This document shows positions 16,685-26,369 of a stretch of 56,076 bases of DNA, piece after piece. The number at the start of each line of letters is the position of its first letter. Position 1 is the stretch's first letter. The translations under genes and the position numbers were made by a program. The notes beneath the pieces were generated by a model. The model was not told the DNA's origin. It ran no database searches and worked only from the letters and a program-made list of their open reading frames with translations. The stretch covers positions 1-56,076 of the forward strand of contig DAOUET010000022.1 of assembly GCA_034430155.1 (NCBI GenBank), given 5' to 3'. The stretch is from DAOUET01 sp034430155 (lineage in GTDB: Bacteria; Chloroflexota; Anaerolineae; Anaerolineales; UBA4823).

Positions 16685-17517
16685 CCGAAAGACCTTTCAA
16701 ACCCGCTCCCGCAGCTTGCGAGACTTGCGCTATTCATCACGCCGCTAACTTAAAAAAGCTCGGCGTCGATATGGAGGATTGGGATTACGTCGTCGCTCTG
16801 GCGGGTAACCCCAATACCGGTAAGAGCACCGTCTTCAACGCCCTCACTGGGCTGCGCCAGCATACCGGAAACTGGCCTGGCAAGACCGTCGGGCGTGCCG
16901 AAGGTGGTTTTGATTACCAGGAGAAGCGCTTCAAGTTGGTGGATTTGCCCGGTACTTATTCCTTGCTTTCCACCAGCTATGATGAAGAGATCGCCCGCGA
17001 CTTTATCCTTTTTGGGCAACCTGATGTTACCGTTGTCGTGGTGGATGCCACTCGCCTGGAACGCAACCTCAACCTGGCGCTCCAGGTTATGGAAATCACG
17101 GACCGGGTGGTCATCTGCCTCAACTTGATGGACGAAGCCCGGCGGCACAAATTGCAGGTTGACCATCGCCGCTTGGCTCGCGACCTTGGGGTGCCCGTCG
17201 CGCCGACGGCCGCCCGCTACGATGAGGGTCTTGCGGAGTTGCTGCAGGCCATCAGCGAGGTGGCCAGTGGTAAAATCATCCTCCGGCCGCACCGATTGCA
17301 GAGTGAGCCGCCCGTTTTGAAGAACGCCATCAATCAACTAACCGCTCAAGTAGAAGCCCTCTATCCGAATTTACCCAATGCCCGTTGGGTAGCCTTGCGG
17401 CTGCTGGATGGTGATGAACGCATCGCCGAGGCTCTTCGGAAAGGGGAACTTGGCGATCTCAGCCACAGCCTTCCGCTAGAGTCACCTACAGGTACCCTGG
17501 AGCTGGCTGCCGGATGA
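16681..17517 (+). CDS. feoB: FeoB GTPase domain (stand-alone N-terminal half)
   Basis: 278 residues encoding only the cytosolic G domain of ferrous iron transporter FeoB. G1 is GNPNTGKST (about 41-49), the switch I region TGNWPGKTVG, G3 DLPGTYSLL, G4 NLMDE, with an S/A-type G5 region near PTAARY. The helical GDI-like segment follows to the end. An N-terminal extension carries CETC (CxxC, about 13-16), which may bind iron or respond to redox state. The stop codon separates it from the membrane domain, which restarts 28 nt downstream in a different frame with its own ribosome binding site. The GTPase would gate iron import in complex with the separately made channel. It is coupled to the FeoA-like gene by a 4-nt overlap. 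Confidence 0.9.
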   Translation: MTERPFKPAPAACETCAIHHAANLKKLGVDMEDWDYVVALAGNPNTGKSTVFNALTGLRQHTGNWPGKTVGRAEGGFDYQEKRFKLVDLPGTYSLLSTSYDEEIARDFILFGQPDVTVVVVDATRLERNLNLALQVMEITDRVVICLNLMDEARRHKLQVDHRRLARDLGVPVAPTAARYDEGLAELLQAISEVASGKIILRPHRLQSEPPVLKNAINQLTAQVEALYPNLPNARWVALRLLDGDERIAEALRKGELGDLSHSLPLESPTGTLELAAG

Positions 17518-17545
17518 AATTAATGGTTGTAAAAGGACCTATAAC

Positions 17546-18982
17546 GTGAATATTCCACAGAAACTTACTCCCCAAGAGGTTTTATCAGCTGCTCAGACCC
17601 TCCGTTGGGAGATCGGCAGCGACTTCCACGAGCATCTCATAGAAGCTATCTACACCGATGCAGCCCGGATTGCCGATCGCTCCGTGATCCACCCAGGAGA
17701 AAAACCTCGATTTGATCTCGATCGCACCCTCGATCGTTTAGTCACCAGCCGCGTCTGGGGCTTCCCTATGATGGTTTTGCTCTTTACCTTGGTCTTTTGG
17801 ATCACCATTTCGGGTGCCAATGTCCCTTCCAGTTGGATCGCGAGCCTGCTCCTGGATAAAGTCCATCCCTTGCTAAAGGGTTTGGCAGCTGCTATAGGCA
17901 TGCCTTGGTGGCTGGATGGCTTGCTGATCGATGGTATGTACATGGCGACTGCCTGGGTTATCAGCGTCATGTTACCCCCCATGGCAATTTTCTTTCCCTT
18001 GTTTACCTTGCTGGAAGACTTTGGCTATTTACCCCGCCTGGCCTTCAATTTGGACAATGTCTTCAAGAAAGCCGGTGCTCACGGAAAACAGGCCCTCAGT
18101 ATGATGATGGGTTTTGGTTGTAATGCCGCCGGGGTGATCTCCACCCGTATCATCGACAGCCCCCGTGAGCGGCTCATCGCCATCCTCACCAATAACTTCG
18201 CCCTTTGTAATGGACGCTGGCCCACCCAAATCCTGATCGCTACCCTTTTTCTGGGCGCCCTGGTGCCAGCTCAACTGGCCGGTCTGATCTCGGCCCTGTC
18301 AGTGGTCGGTATTGCTGTTCTGGGTGTGCTCCTCACCTTTGTAACCTCTTGGGGCCTTTCTCGCACTATCCTAAAAGGTCAGGTTTCCACCTTCAGCCTG
18401 GAGCTGCCTCCTTACCGCCCACCTCGTATCCTGCGAACCATCTACACTTCCATGATTGACCGCACCATCTATGTGCTCTGGCGAGCGGTGGTGTTTGCCA
18501 TGCCCGCGGGAGCTGTAATCTGGCTCATCGCCAATTTGCACCTGGGCGGCGCTAGCCTGGCCGAACTTACCATCAATTTTCTCAACCCTCTGGGAATTTT
18601 GATTGGCCTCAATGGCGTCATAATGGTAGCCTATATCGTCGCAATCCCCGCTAACGAGATCGTCGTCCCCACTGTGCTAATGCTCACGGTGCTTGTCACC
18701 CATGCGACCGGCCTGGGCCAGGGTGCTGGCGTGCTCTTTAATATCGACCAGGGTTCAGCCATGCTGTCATTGCTTAGCGCAGGAGGTTGGACTCTGCTGA
18801 CAGCCGTAAACCTCATGCTGTTTAGCTTGGTACATAACCCCTGCAGCACAACCATATATACGATATACAAAGAGACGGGCAGCGTTAAATGGGCTGCCGT
18901 ATCTGCCTTATTGCCCTTAGGCATGGGCTTTACCATTACCTTTTTTGTGGCTCAGATCTGGCGGTTGTTCGCAGCCCTTTGA
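17546..18982 (+). CDS. feoB: FeoB membrane (channel) domain, separately encoded
   Basis: 478 residues starting at GTG with AAAAGGA 8 nt upstream. An N-terminal cytosolic helical linker (about 1-70) leads into two Gate-type domains with about eight to ten helices. Visible FeoB motifs are TLLEDFGYLPRLAF, GFGCNAAGVISTRI (the conserved GCNVPA-like Cys region), NNFALCNGRWP, PANEIVVPT and VHNPCSTT. Together with the preceding GTPase it rebuilds a full FeoB. The boundary falls precisely between the G domain and the linker, which favours a genuine split over random damage. The terminator at 19032 follows 50 nt after the stop. Confidence 0.9.
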   Translation: MNIPQKLTPQEVLSAAQTLRWEIGSDFHEHLIEAIYTDAARIADRSVIHPGEKPRFDLDRTLDRLVTSRVWGFPMMVLLFTLVFWITISGANVPSSWIASLLLDKVHPLLKGLAAAIGMPWWLDGLLIDGMYMATAWVISVMLPPMAIFFPLFTLLEDFGYLPRLAFNLDNVFKKAGAHGKQALSMMMGFGCNAAGVISTRIIDSPRERLIAILTNNFALCNGRWPTQILIATLFLGALVPAQLAGLISALSVVGIAVLGVLLTFVTSWGLSRTILKGQVSTFSLELPPYRPPRILRTIYTSMIDRTIYVLWRAVVFAMPAGAVIWLIANLHLGGASLAELTINFLNPLGILIGLNGVIMVAYIVAIPANEIVVPTVLMLTVLVTHATGLGQGAGVLFNIDQGSAMLSLLSAGGWTLLTAVNLMLFSLVHNPCSTTIYTIYKETGSVKWAAVSALLPLGMGFTITFFVAQIWRLFAAL

Positions 18983-19031
18983 TGGTTGTAGTTTCCTTCG
19001 ATTTCTAAGCCACATCCAACTCGATTAAATC

Positions 19032-19075
19032 ATCAGGGGAAAGCGATTGAAAGCCGCTTTCCCCTGATCTGTTTT
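19032..19075 (+). terminator. Strong terminator ending the feo operon
   Basis: A perfect 14-bp stem (ATCAGGGGAAAGCG / CGCTTTCCCCTGAT at 19032-19045 and 19055-19068), 9-nt loop, then CTGTTTTCC. It lies between convergent genes and may also stop readthrough from the sulfotransferase gene. Confidence 0.8.
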
Positions 19076-19090
19076 CCATTATAGCGGTCT

Positions 19091-19708
19091 CTAATTTGTT
19101 TGCCGGCGTTGCCGGTAAAGGTTTGGATCGACTACGGTCTTCATTTTTTCAATATCCAACGGAAACCCTAAAAACCGTTGGATGCGTTCCGGGTAGCTGC
19201 CCGGATTTGACATGATATCGTTATAATCCACATACATAATGGATATGTTTTCTTGTTCAGCCAGCCAGGTCCTTACCTTGGCGAGATGTTTTCGGTACAT
19301 CTCTGCCAAATCATCATCGCTGACCTTGTCAGTGGGCTTATTCGAGCGGACCAGCATTTGGTGTTGGGAGGCCAGGATCTCCTGCATGTCCCGCAGCATA
19401 AATATCACCTTATAGGTGTAGGCTGACGGTAAGTGTTCTAGCAGCGCCGAGATCACCTTCACGGTTTTTCCGGTTGCCTTTCCTAGCCATTCAGTATCCC
19501 CATCGGGCATTTTTTTCACCCTCTCATACTCGTAGTAGCCTTTGGGATTGTCTTTATCAGCTGTCCGGATGTTGTCGGTTACCGGCAGCAGACCGCCAGC
19601 CTCCAGCATCTTCATCATCATCGATGTACCTGACCTTGGCAAGCCCGAAACAACCGTAATCACATCTCGCGCACTCTTCTTGCTGAATTTCCGAAATAAA
19701 GTTCTCAT
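19091..19708 (-). CDS. Sulfotransferase-family protein
   Basis: 205 residues. The PAPS-binding 5'-phosphosulfate loop is visible near the N-terminus (VVSGLPRSGTSMMMKML, about 18-34). A 3'-phosphate-binding type segment is suggested by FMLRDMQEILASQHQML (about 108-124). The family transfers sulfate from PAPS to hydroxyl or amino groups of small molecules or glycans. It is short for the family (usually 250-300 residues), although both nucleotide-binding parts are present. No sulfate-activation genes are nearby, so the acceptor is unknown. It is a single gene, convergent with feo and divergent from secA. The start ATG is at 19708; no strong ribosome binding site is seen. Confidence 0.75.
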   Translation of the reverse strand: MRTLFRKFSKKSARDVITVVSGLPRSGTSMMMKMLEAGGLLPVTDNIRTADKDNPKGYYEYERVKKMPDGDTEWLGKATGKTVKVISALLEHLPSAYTYKVIFMLRDMQEILASQHQMLVRSNKPTDKVSDDDLAEMYRKHLAKVRTWLAEQENISIMYVDYNDIMSNPGSYPERIQRFLGFPLDIEKMKTVVDPNLYRQRRQTN

Positions 19709-20023
19709 GTGTGCTCTCTCTGGCTTGGTATCTATATGCGAATTTTTTCCCTACCCGTTCTTCGCTTGCTTTTCCTCCCAGTTCACTCAAATAGGTGACC
19801 ATTTTCAAGAAAGTCAGATGCAGGTCTTATGCAGTTGGAATAATCTGGTCGGGTGCTCTTTGTGGGACTTCGCACGTCGAAACACCCAAAAGCCTCTATC
19901 GCCTGACTCCTAGGAGATTTCAGAGAGGAACAATAATACCTTAGCAACCAGGGTTTGTCAAAGTCGGAGTGTGCTATAATCCTCAGCTAGGGAATATTGA
20001 CTAATCAGATAAAGTTTAAATCT
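19709..20023. other. Divergent intergenic region before secA
   Basis: 315 nt without a supported gene. On the plus strand an extended -10 (TGTGCTATAAT, with TATAAT at 19975-19980) gives a predicted start near 19987, about 37 nt before the secA ATG. The -35 is poor (GGTTTG with a 17-nt spacer). No regulatory hairpin is seen; in particular no SecM-like upstream gene. Confidence 0.5.
19971..19980 (+). promoter_or_regulatory. Extended -10 promoter of secA
   Basis: TGC directly before a consensus TATAAT (19975-19980). The extended -10 can compensate for the weak -35. The predicted leader is about 35-40 nt. Confidence 0.5.
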
Positions 20024-23000
20024 ATGCTTCAGAAAATTGTACAGATCTTTGGGGGCGACCCCAATAAAAGACAAATCGAGAGATTTTCAGACACGGTCGA
20101 CTATATCAATGGGCTCGAGGCCCAGTTCGAGAGCTACCGCGATGACGAATTGCGCGCCAAAACCCTCGAATTTCGCCGGCGGATGGCTCTGGGAGAGACT
20201 CTCGATGAACTGTTGCCTGAGGCGTTTGCCACCGTGCGGGAAGCCAGCAAGCGCCACCTGGGGCAGCGTCATTACGATGTCCAACTGATTGGTGGTATTG
20301 TCCTTCACCAGGGTATCATCGCCGAGATGCGCACCGGTGAAGGCAAGACCCTGGTAGCTACTCTCCCGCTCTACCTGAACGCCCTCACCCTCAACCCCGC
20401 TTGGATCACCAAAGCTCGCCAGTTGTGGGGGGATGATCCTGGAGACTGGTCTTTTGAACCTATCCAGGGGCTGCCGGTTGGCCGGGGCAACCACCTGGTT
20501 ACCGTCAACGATTACCTGGCCCGCCGAGATGCTCGCTGGATGGGCTCGATCTACCTCGCTTTGGGCCTGGAAGTGGGTGTGCTCCAGATGGCAGCCCGTA
20601 CGGAGAACGGTAAAAAAGCCTTCTTGGTGGATTTTGATCGGGAATCACCTCACGAGGACCAGCATCACCTGCGCATGGTACCCCGCCGCAAGGCATACGC
20701 AGCCGATATCACCTACGGCACAAATAGCGAGTTTGGCTTCGATTATCTGCGCGACAATATGACTTTGAGCATGGAGGATCGCGTCCAGCGCGGGCATCAT
20801 TACGCCATCATCGACGAGGTGGATAATGTCCTTATCGATGAGGCCCGCACTCCCCTGATCATCTCAGGCCCATCCCATGATGATACCGAGTGGTATGTCC
20901 GTATGGCTCAGGTCGTCAAAAGCCTCCGCTCCGAAGACTATGAGATCAGCGAGCGCGATCGCACGGTCACCCTTACAGAAATCGGTGAGACTCACGTGGA
21001 AAACCTGCTGGACATGCCCTTGCGTGATCCCGAACGGCCCGAAGACGTAACCCCCGAGCAAGCTCGCCTGATGGGTTTCTTGGAACAGTCGCTGCGCGCC
21101 CAATACCTTTTCAAAAAGAATAAAGATTATCTAGTGCAGGCTGGCAAGGTAATCATTATCGACGAATTTACTGGCCGCCTCATGCCCGGGCGCCGCTGGT
21201 CGGATGGTTTGCACCAGGCTGTGGAAGCCAAAGAGGGTGCCCGCGTCCAACCCGAGAACGTCACCTACGCCACCATCACCATCCAGAATTACTTCCGCAT
21301 GTATGAGAAGCTGGCCGGTATGACGGGTACAGCTGTGACCGAGTCCGAGGAATTCAAAGAGATCTACGAGCTTGATGTGCTGGCGATCCCCACAAACCTG
21401 GAATACCTGGCCTCCCGGGTTGATACAGACCTGATGGTCATTGAAGATCGCGATGAAGGGGGTTACAAATACCAGTATTACGCCAACAATAATAACCCCG
21501 AAGGACAACCGCTCTTCTGGAAGCGCAAGGACTTCCCGGACGTGGTTTACCGCACCGAAGAAGCCAAGTTGCGGGCGATTGTCCAGGAAATCCTGCGATA
21601 CCATATCTTAGGGCGGCCTATTTTGGTAGGCACCACTTCGGTCGAGCTGTCAGAACGGGTATCCGGCCGCCTCAAGGCTCTCCCGATCAGTCGCCTCGCC
21701 CAAACTTTGTTGTTACGCTATGTCTGGATGGAGCAACATAATCGCGTTGAAGATGGGCGTCTGGTTCCCGAGCTGGCCTACTTGAACTTGCCGCTGGACA
21801 AATGGGATAAAGCGCAGGAATCAGAAGCCCGCAAGATGGCGCGTGATCTGGATATTTCTTTCAACCCCTCATCACCTGAGAATTTAGATCGCCTGTTGGC
21901 GGTCTTCGAGCTATCCAGCTCTCATAGGGAGCGCCTCGACTCGGGTTTAAAGGCGGGCATTACCCATAATGTCCTCAACGCCAAAGAGCATACCGAGGAA
22001 AGCAAGATCATCGCTCGTGCCGGCGAACTTGGCATGGTCAATATCGCCACCAATATGGCCGGTCGTGGTGTGGATATCAAGCTCGGCGGTGAACAGGCTG
22101 AAGATATCCTTGTCTTTGTCAATGATCTATTGCGTAGCGCAGGTGTCAAGAACTCCTATAGCATGACCAACATCGAACGGCTCGCCGCGCTTAAGACCAT
22201 CTTGCTCGAAGAATTTGGCCATCTGCCCGCTGTTGGGCAAGGGGAATTTACGACCGCTTCTCCCGAGGGTCTTTCCAATGTCAAGAACCTCCTTCTCGAG
22301 AAATACGGATCTGACGGTGCCAAGGATGAGTGGGCCCAACTAGCCAATATCCTCTATAACTACGACAAGAATAAATTCCCTCTTAGAACCTCGGAAAAGA
22401 TCATCGATTTCTGGCGGCACGTGGAGAAGGAAATTCAGGTGCGAGAATTGGGTGGCCTGCACGTTATTGGCTCAGAACGCCATGAATCGCGCCGGATAGA
22501 TAACCAGTTGCGCGGTCGTGCTGCCCGTCAGGGTGATCCCGGTTCCTCCCGTTTCTACCTCTCCATGGAGGACGAGTTGATGCGCCTGTTTGGAGGCCAG
22601 CAGGCCGAGAATATGATGGAGCGCCTAAAGATCGACGAGGCCATGCCTTTAGAGATGGGGCTGGTCGGACGTATCGTCGAGCAATCTCAGGGTCGCGTAG
22701 AAGGTGCTAACTTCGACGTCCGCAAACATCTGCTCGAATACGACGATGTGCTCAATACCCAGCGCACCAAGATCTATGACCAACGGGATCGCATCTTTAG
22801 CAAAGAGGACTTGAGTGAAGATGTCACTGACATGCTCCAGACCGAGGTGCTCCAGCGTGTTCCGCTAGCCCTCGAAGATGAAGAGGGCCCCTGGAAATTA
22901 TTAGCCTGGTTAGATCAAATCCAGCCCCCCTTACCCGTTAATGGAAGGATTTATCCCTCCTATACGCTTCGCCTTTTGGCTGATCAGCATTTTAAAAGTA

Positions 23001-24373
23001 CTCGGGATGGGAACTCCGCTGAACCGGTTCTCGATCGCCAGATAGCTTTTAAAGCATTGCTTGACCTGGCTAGGGAAGCTATCAAAGCTGAAGAAGGACA
23101 CCTGCTGCATAGCATCAATAAATTGATTGATCTGACCAGCGAACGCTTGGAAAGCCAGCTGGAAGAACGCCTGGATATGGTCGAGGTCTTCTTCGACGGA
23201 CTTGAACTCGACGAAGAGACCGGCCCTCGCGAGCCCCGCCAGCTCCTGGATGAGCTCTCTGGCCTTGTCCACGTTCCTATCAAACTAACCTCCGAAGAAC
23301 AACGGGTCCTGAGGGCAGATGGAGACCATGCGGCCCTCGAACAGCTTGCTGACAGGGTCAGCGCCCAGGTGGAGGCTACCCTGATTGATCAATCCATCAC
23401 CCGTTTGATTGGAGCTGTGGAACGTCGCCTGGAAGAAGACCTGGATATTGATCAAGATCATTTGTCTGGGGAGGATTGGGAAGCGCTGGCCGAGCAGGTC
23501 TTGATGGCGATTTCTTCTCTCTATGAGAATCGCCTGCAACGCCTTATCGGCGAAGACGGGGATGGTCTGATCGCCAAAGATCTCGAAGCCGCCTTGGCTA
23601 AATTTGACGGGCCGGTCACCGAAGCGATCTTGATGGGCTTGCTTTTACAGATGCCCCAAGGCGCGGTTGCCACCTTCGATAAGCGCACCCACCGGCGTAT
23701 CTGGCAACGCACTACCCGTCTCACATACGTTTATGCGGCCGCTCGCTTCCTAGAAAGTCGCCATCCCGATGAGATCGCCTCTGAAGTACTCGAACATCTC
23801 GAAGACGCTCAATCTGTCATGCGACTCGCTTGGGGCCGCAGTGAGTTGAGCCGGCTTGAGTCCGCCCGCCCGATAGATCTGGATGGCACCACTCAAAATG
23901 GTTTGAAGGTTCTTTTGGGAGAAGAACGCTTTGCCGAGATAAGTGATAGAAACCTTCAGCATCTGGAAGGGGGGGAACGGTCCAATGTGGTGGATGAGCT
24001 CGGTCGCCAGGCGCTTACAGAAGTCTACCGTCAGCTGATCTTGCGCGTCATTTCCGAGCTTTGGGTGGAATATTTAACCAATATGGAGGCGCTGCGAGTC
24101 TCGATTGGTTTAGAGGCTTATGCCCAGCGTGACCCATTGGTTGAATATAAGAACCGCGCTTTCGAGATGTTCCAGGAATTGCTCAGTAATATGCGCATGG
24201 GCGTGGTAACCCGGATGTTTACCTTCCGATCACATGACCTGAGCAGCGTCCAAACTACCATCGCTAGAGCCGAACCCCCTCAAATTAAAGCGGAACCGCA
24301 ACCCCAAGCTCAAGGGGGAAGTCGACCAGAAAGCCGTCCCAGCAAATCGAAACGACGTCGCCGGCGCCACTGA
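20024..24373 (+). CDS. secA: Preprotein translocase ATPase SecA, unusually long
   Basis: 1449 residues, against about 800-950 in most bacteria. SecA pushes unfolded preproteins through SecYEG using ATP. Walker A GEGKT is at about 106-110 and Walker B IIDEVDNVLIDEA at about 262; TGTAVTE (about 436), NMAGRGVDIKLGG (about 675) and LRGRAARQGDPGSSRFYLS (about 830) mark the second nucleotide domain. Extra segments lie between Walker A and VTVNDYLA, before NAKEHTEES, and after the GRGVDIKLGG motif. The largest lies between the scaffold helix (DQRDRIF, about 920) and W-x-EYLTNMEALR (about 1348), where the usual 120 residues are replaced by about 425. The C-terminus ends KSKRRRRRH, with no CxCxSGxxxxxCH zinc motif. 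The ATG at 20024 is chosen over a TTG at 19997 because MLQKIVQIFGGDPN matches the usual SecA start. Confidence 0.95.
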   Translation: MLQKIVQIFGGDPNKRQIERFSDTVDYINGLEAQFESYRDDELRAKTLEFRRRMALGETLDELLPEAFATVREASKRHLGQRHYDVQLIGGIVLHQGIIAEMRTGEGKTLVATLPLYLNALTLNPAWITKARQLWGDDPGDWSFEPIQGLPVGRGNHLVTVNDYLARRDARWMGSIYLALGLEVGVLQMAARTENGKKAFLVDFDRESPHEDQHHLRMVPRRKAYAADITYGTNSEFGFDYLRDNMTLSMEDRVQRGHHYAIIDEVDNVLIDEARTPLIISGPSHDDTEWYVRMAQVVKSLRSEDYEISERDRTVTLTEIGETHVENLLDMPLRDPERPEDVTPEQARLMGFLEQSLRAQYLFKKNKDYLVQAGKVIIIDEFTGRLMPGRRWSDGLHQAVEAKEGARVQPENVTYATITIQNYFRMYEKLAGMTGTAVTESEEFKEIYELDVLAIPTNLEYLASRVDTDLMVIEDRDEGGYKYQYYANNNNPEGQPLFWKRKDFPDVVYRTEEAKLRAIVQEILRYHILGRPILVGTTSVELSERVSGRLKALPISRLAQTLLLRYVWMEQHNRVEDGRLVPELAYLNLPLDKWDKAQESEARKMARDLDISFNPSSPENLDRLLAVFELSSSHRERLDSGLKAGITHNVLNAKEHTEESKIIARAGELGMVNIATNMAGRGVDIKLGGEQAEDILVFVNDLLRSAGVKNSYSMTNIERLAALKTILLEEFGHLPAVGQGEFTTASPEGLSNVKNLLLEKYGSDGAKDEWAQLANILYNYDKNKFPLRTSEKIIDFWRHVEKEIQVRELGGLHVIGSERHESRRIDNQLRGRAARQGDPGSSRFYLSMEDELMRLFGGQQAENMMERLKIDEAMPLEMGLVGRIVEQSQGRVEGANFDVRKHLLEYDDVLNTQRTKIYDQRDRIFSKEDLSEDVTDMLQTEVLQRVPLALEDEEGPWKLLAWLDQIQPPLPVNGRIYPSYTLRLLADQHFKSTRDGNSAEPVLDRQIAFKALLDLAREAIKAEEGHLLHSINKLIDLTSERLESQLEERLDMVEVFFDGLELDEETGPREPRQLLDELSGLVHVPIKLTSEEQRVLRADGDHAALEQLADRVSAQVEATLIDQSITRLIGAVERRLEEDLDIDQDHLSGEDWEALAEQVLMAISSLYENRLQRLIGEDGDGLIAKDLEAALAKFDGPVTEAILMGLLLQMPQGAVATFDKRTHRRIWQRTTRLTYVYAAARFLESRHPDEIASEVLEHLEDAQSVMRLAWGRSELSRLESARPIDLDGTTQNGLKVLLGEERFAEISDRNLQHLEGGERSNVVDELGRQALTEVYRQLILRVISELWVEYLTNMEALRVSIGLEAYAQRDPLVEYKNRAFEMFQELLSNMRMGVVTRMFTFRSHDLSSVQTTIARAEPPQIKAEPQPQAQGGSRPESRPSKSKRRRRRH

Positions 24374-24495
24374 AAATGATCGAGCATGGTTGTCTGCAAG
24401 CCTGGCGTAAAAGAGAGCTGGCGCTCATTTTCATGAGTTCCTTAAGACGGCCTATTCATCTCCCACTAAAAAAATCTATTCGTTAGAGGTATCTT

Positions 24496-25542
24496 ATGAA
24501 ATACGATTCGACCCACCGGCCGGCCGAATTTTATAAAGCGCTGCCTAAAGTTGAACTGCATCGCCATCTCGAGGGCTCTTTACGGTTGCGCACTTTATTG
24601 GAGGTCGCTCGTGCCCACGGCATGGATTTATTTGGCACCGATCGTTTGCGTCCGCTGGTCCAGATTCGAGAGGAGGACCCCTATACCTCTCAAAATTTCC
24701 TTTCGAAATTCCAAACCCTGCGAAAATTTTACCGTTCTCCGGATGTTATCGGGCGCATTACCCAGGAGGCCGTGGCCGACGCCGCTGCCGATAACGTGTG
24801 CTATATGGAGTTGCGCTTCACGCCGGTAGCTTTGAGCCGAGCCGAAAACTTCACTTTGGCGGAAGTCATTGATTGGGTGATCGAGGGGACGCGCCAGGCT
24901 GAATCCCAGCATGCTATCATGGTCCGCCTGATCGTCAGTGTTAATCGTCACGAAAGCCCGGAACTTGCAGCCCAGGTAGTACACTTAGCTGCCGAGCGCT
25001 TAGCTGACGGCATTGTCGGTTTAGATCTGGCTGGCAATGAGGTTGCCTTTCCATCGGCGCCATTCGAGAGCGCTTTCCGCCAGGCTCAAGAGGCCGGGCT
25101 TCATATAACTGTCCATGCTGGTGAATGGGGAGGTGCTGGCAATGTGGCGGCAGCCATTACCCAACTGGGTGCTGAGCGGATCGGTCATGGCATACGGGTG
25201 GTGGAAGACCCTGCCGTGGTCGCTTTGGCGCGTGATCGCAATACCGCCTTTGAGGTCTGTGTTACCAGCAATTACCAGTCAGGGGTGGTAAACGACCTGT
25301 ACGAACATCCGCTAGCGGATATGCTTTCTGAAGGTTTAAATGTCACCCTCAACACGGACGATCCCAGTATTTCCCAGATCACCCTGGCGGATGAATATTG
25401 CGTTGCTTGTGAATACTTGGGACTCTCTCTTAATACCTTGCGTGAATGCCTGCTGGCAGCTGCCGGGGCTGCCTTTTTACCTCAGGACGAGCGCCAGGCG
25501 TTAGTAGAGCGCCTGGCGGCAGAATTCCCCTCCGATCTCTGA
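24496..25542 (+). CDS. add: Adenosine deaminase
   Basis: 348 residues, the usual length. It converts adenosine (and deoxyadenosine) to inosine in purine salvage. Zinc ligands and catalytic residues are visible: HRHLEGSLR near residue 19 (HxH), HAGEWGG (about 205, His and Glu), ERIGHGIRV (about 227) and NTDDPSI (about 287, the Asp pair). An AGAGGT site precedes the ATG. It follows secA by about 120 nt on the same strand and is convergent with the unknown gene at 25552. Adenine deaminase of the same superfamily is an alternative, but the SLR and GEWGG patterns fit adenosine deaminase. Confidence 0.9.
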   Translation: MKYDSTHRPAEFYKALPKVELHRHLEGSLRLRTLLEVARAHGMDLFGTDRLRPLVQIREEDPYTSQNFLSKFQTLRKFYRSPDVIGRITQEAVADAAADNVCYMELRFTPVALSRAENFTLAEVIDWVIEGTRQAESQHAIMVRLIVSVNRHESPELAAQVVHLAAERLADGIVGLDLAGNEVAFPSAPFESAFRQAQEAGLHITVHAGEWGGAGNVAAAITQLGAERIGHGIRVVEDPAVVALARDRNTAFEVCVTSNYQSGVVNDLYEHPLADMLSEGLNVTLNTDDPSISQITLADEYCVACEYLGLSLNTLRECLLAAAGAAFLPQDERQALVERLAAEFPSDL

Positions 25543-25551
25543 TAAAGTGTT

Positions 25552-26256
25552 TTAGCTCGCTGCGCCCTTTTCCCACTCGGCCACCGCCTCGCGAATGACC
25601 GCTTGCACCAACGCCTCAGGAACAGCCTCCACCGAATCGTAGCTGTCTAAACCGACCATTACTGCAATTCCCTGCCCAGGTTTTTCGATCAAACGAATGC
25701 CACGTTCTTCTAATGGCGTGTTTATCAACTTCTCTTGTAGAATTTCATCGATTTGAGCAGCGATGCTCTTGGTTGGGATGCTGGTCTCACTTTCTTGGAT
25801 AGCCTGGGTGAAGATTTTGAAGGGATTCAAGCTAGGACGTTCGGTTTCTGGAGCGCTGTCCGCCTTGGAAAGCCACTCGGGCACCCCCTCTTCCCGCATG
25901 CCAGATTCACTCTCGTAGGGTAAAAAGGGGTCCGCGGTAGTTTCGGTGGGCTTGGGTTCTGTCGGAAAGATCCCTAACCAAGTGCGTAAATCGCTGGATG
26001 CGAGCACCAACCGTTGGCGTTGTTCAGTTCGCAGGTCAGCCGCGGATTTGATGATCGTTCCGTCCATTTCAACGACCAGACTCTCATTACGCCGGTCGCG
26101 CGTCAGCCGAACCGCTTTCTTTGCCAGGCCAGCTTCTTTCTTTGCGGATGTCCGGCTTTCTGCTTTTTCGCGGCGCAGGCTGAAGATCAGGGCACTCAGC
26201 ATGAAGCCAATTGCTATACAAACCAGTGCGAGTAGGATGGTGGTTGTAATGTCCAT
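25552..26256 (-). CDS. Single-pass membrane protein of unknown function
   Basis: 234 residues; I do not recognise a named family. One N-terminal transmembrane helix (about 6-27, ILLALVCIAIGFMLSALIF), then a basic, charged cytoplasmic region (about 30-75) containing NESLVVEMDGTIIKSAADL. A Pro/Glu-rich linker follows. The C-terminal domain (about 160-230, IAAQIDEILQEKL...GIRLIEKPGQGIAVMVGLDSY and EAVPEALVQAVIREAVAEWEKG) looks compact and conserved in style. An AAAGGA site lies 8 nt before the ATG. It is transcribed away from mutM's direction of origin, i.e. downstream of it on the same strand, 113 nt apart. It probably encodes a conserved lineage-specific protein. Confidence 0.6.
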   Translation of the reverse strand: MDITTTILLALVCIAIGFMLSALIFSLRREKAESRTSAKKEAGLAKKAVRLTRDRRNESLVVEMDGTIIKSAADLRTEQRQRLVLASSDLRTWLGIFPTEPKPTETTADPFLPYESESGMREEGVPEWLSKADSAPETERPSLNPFKIFTQAIQESETSIPTKSIAAQIDEILQEKLINTPLEERGIRLIEKPGQGIAVMVGLDSYDSVEAVPEALVQAVIREAVAEWEKGAAS

Positions 26257-26369
26257 GGCAAAATCCTTTAGGGAAACTAAAATCGGGATAACCTTGGGAA
26301 TTAAAGCGTTTGTAGGGGTTTATTCTTGGCTTGAACTCCTCTTTCAACTATAAGAACGGGGGGCACACA

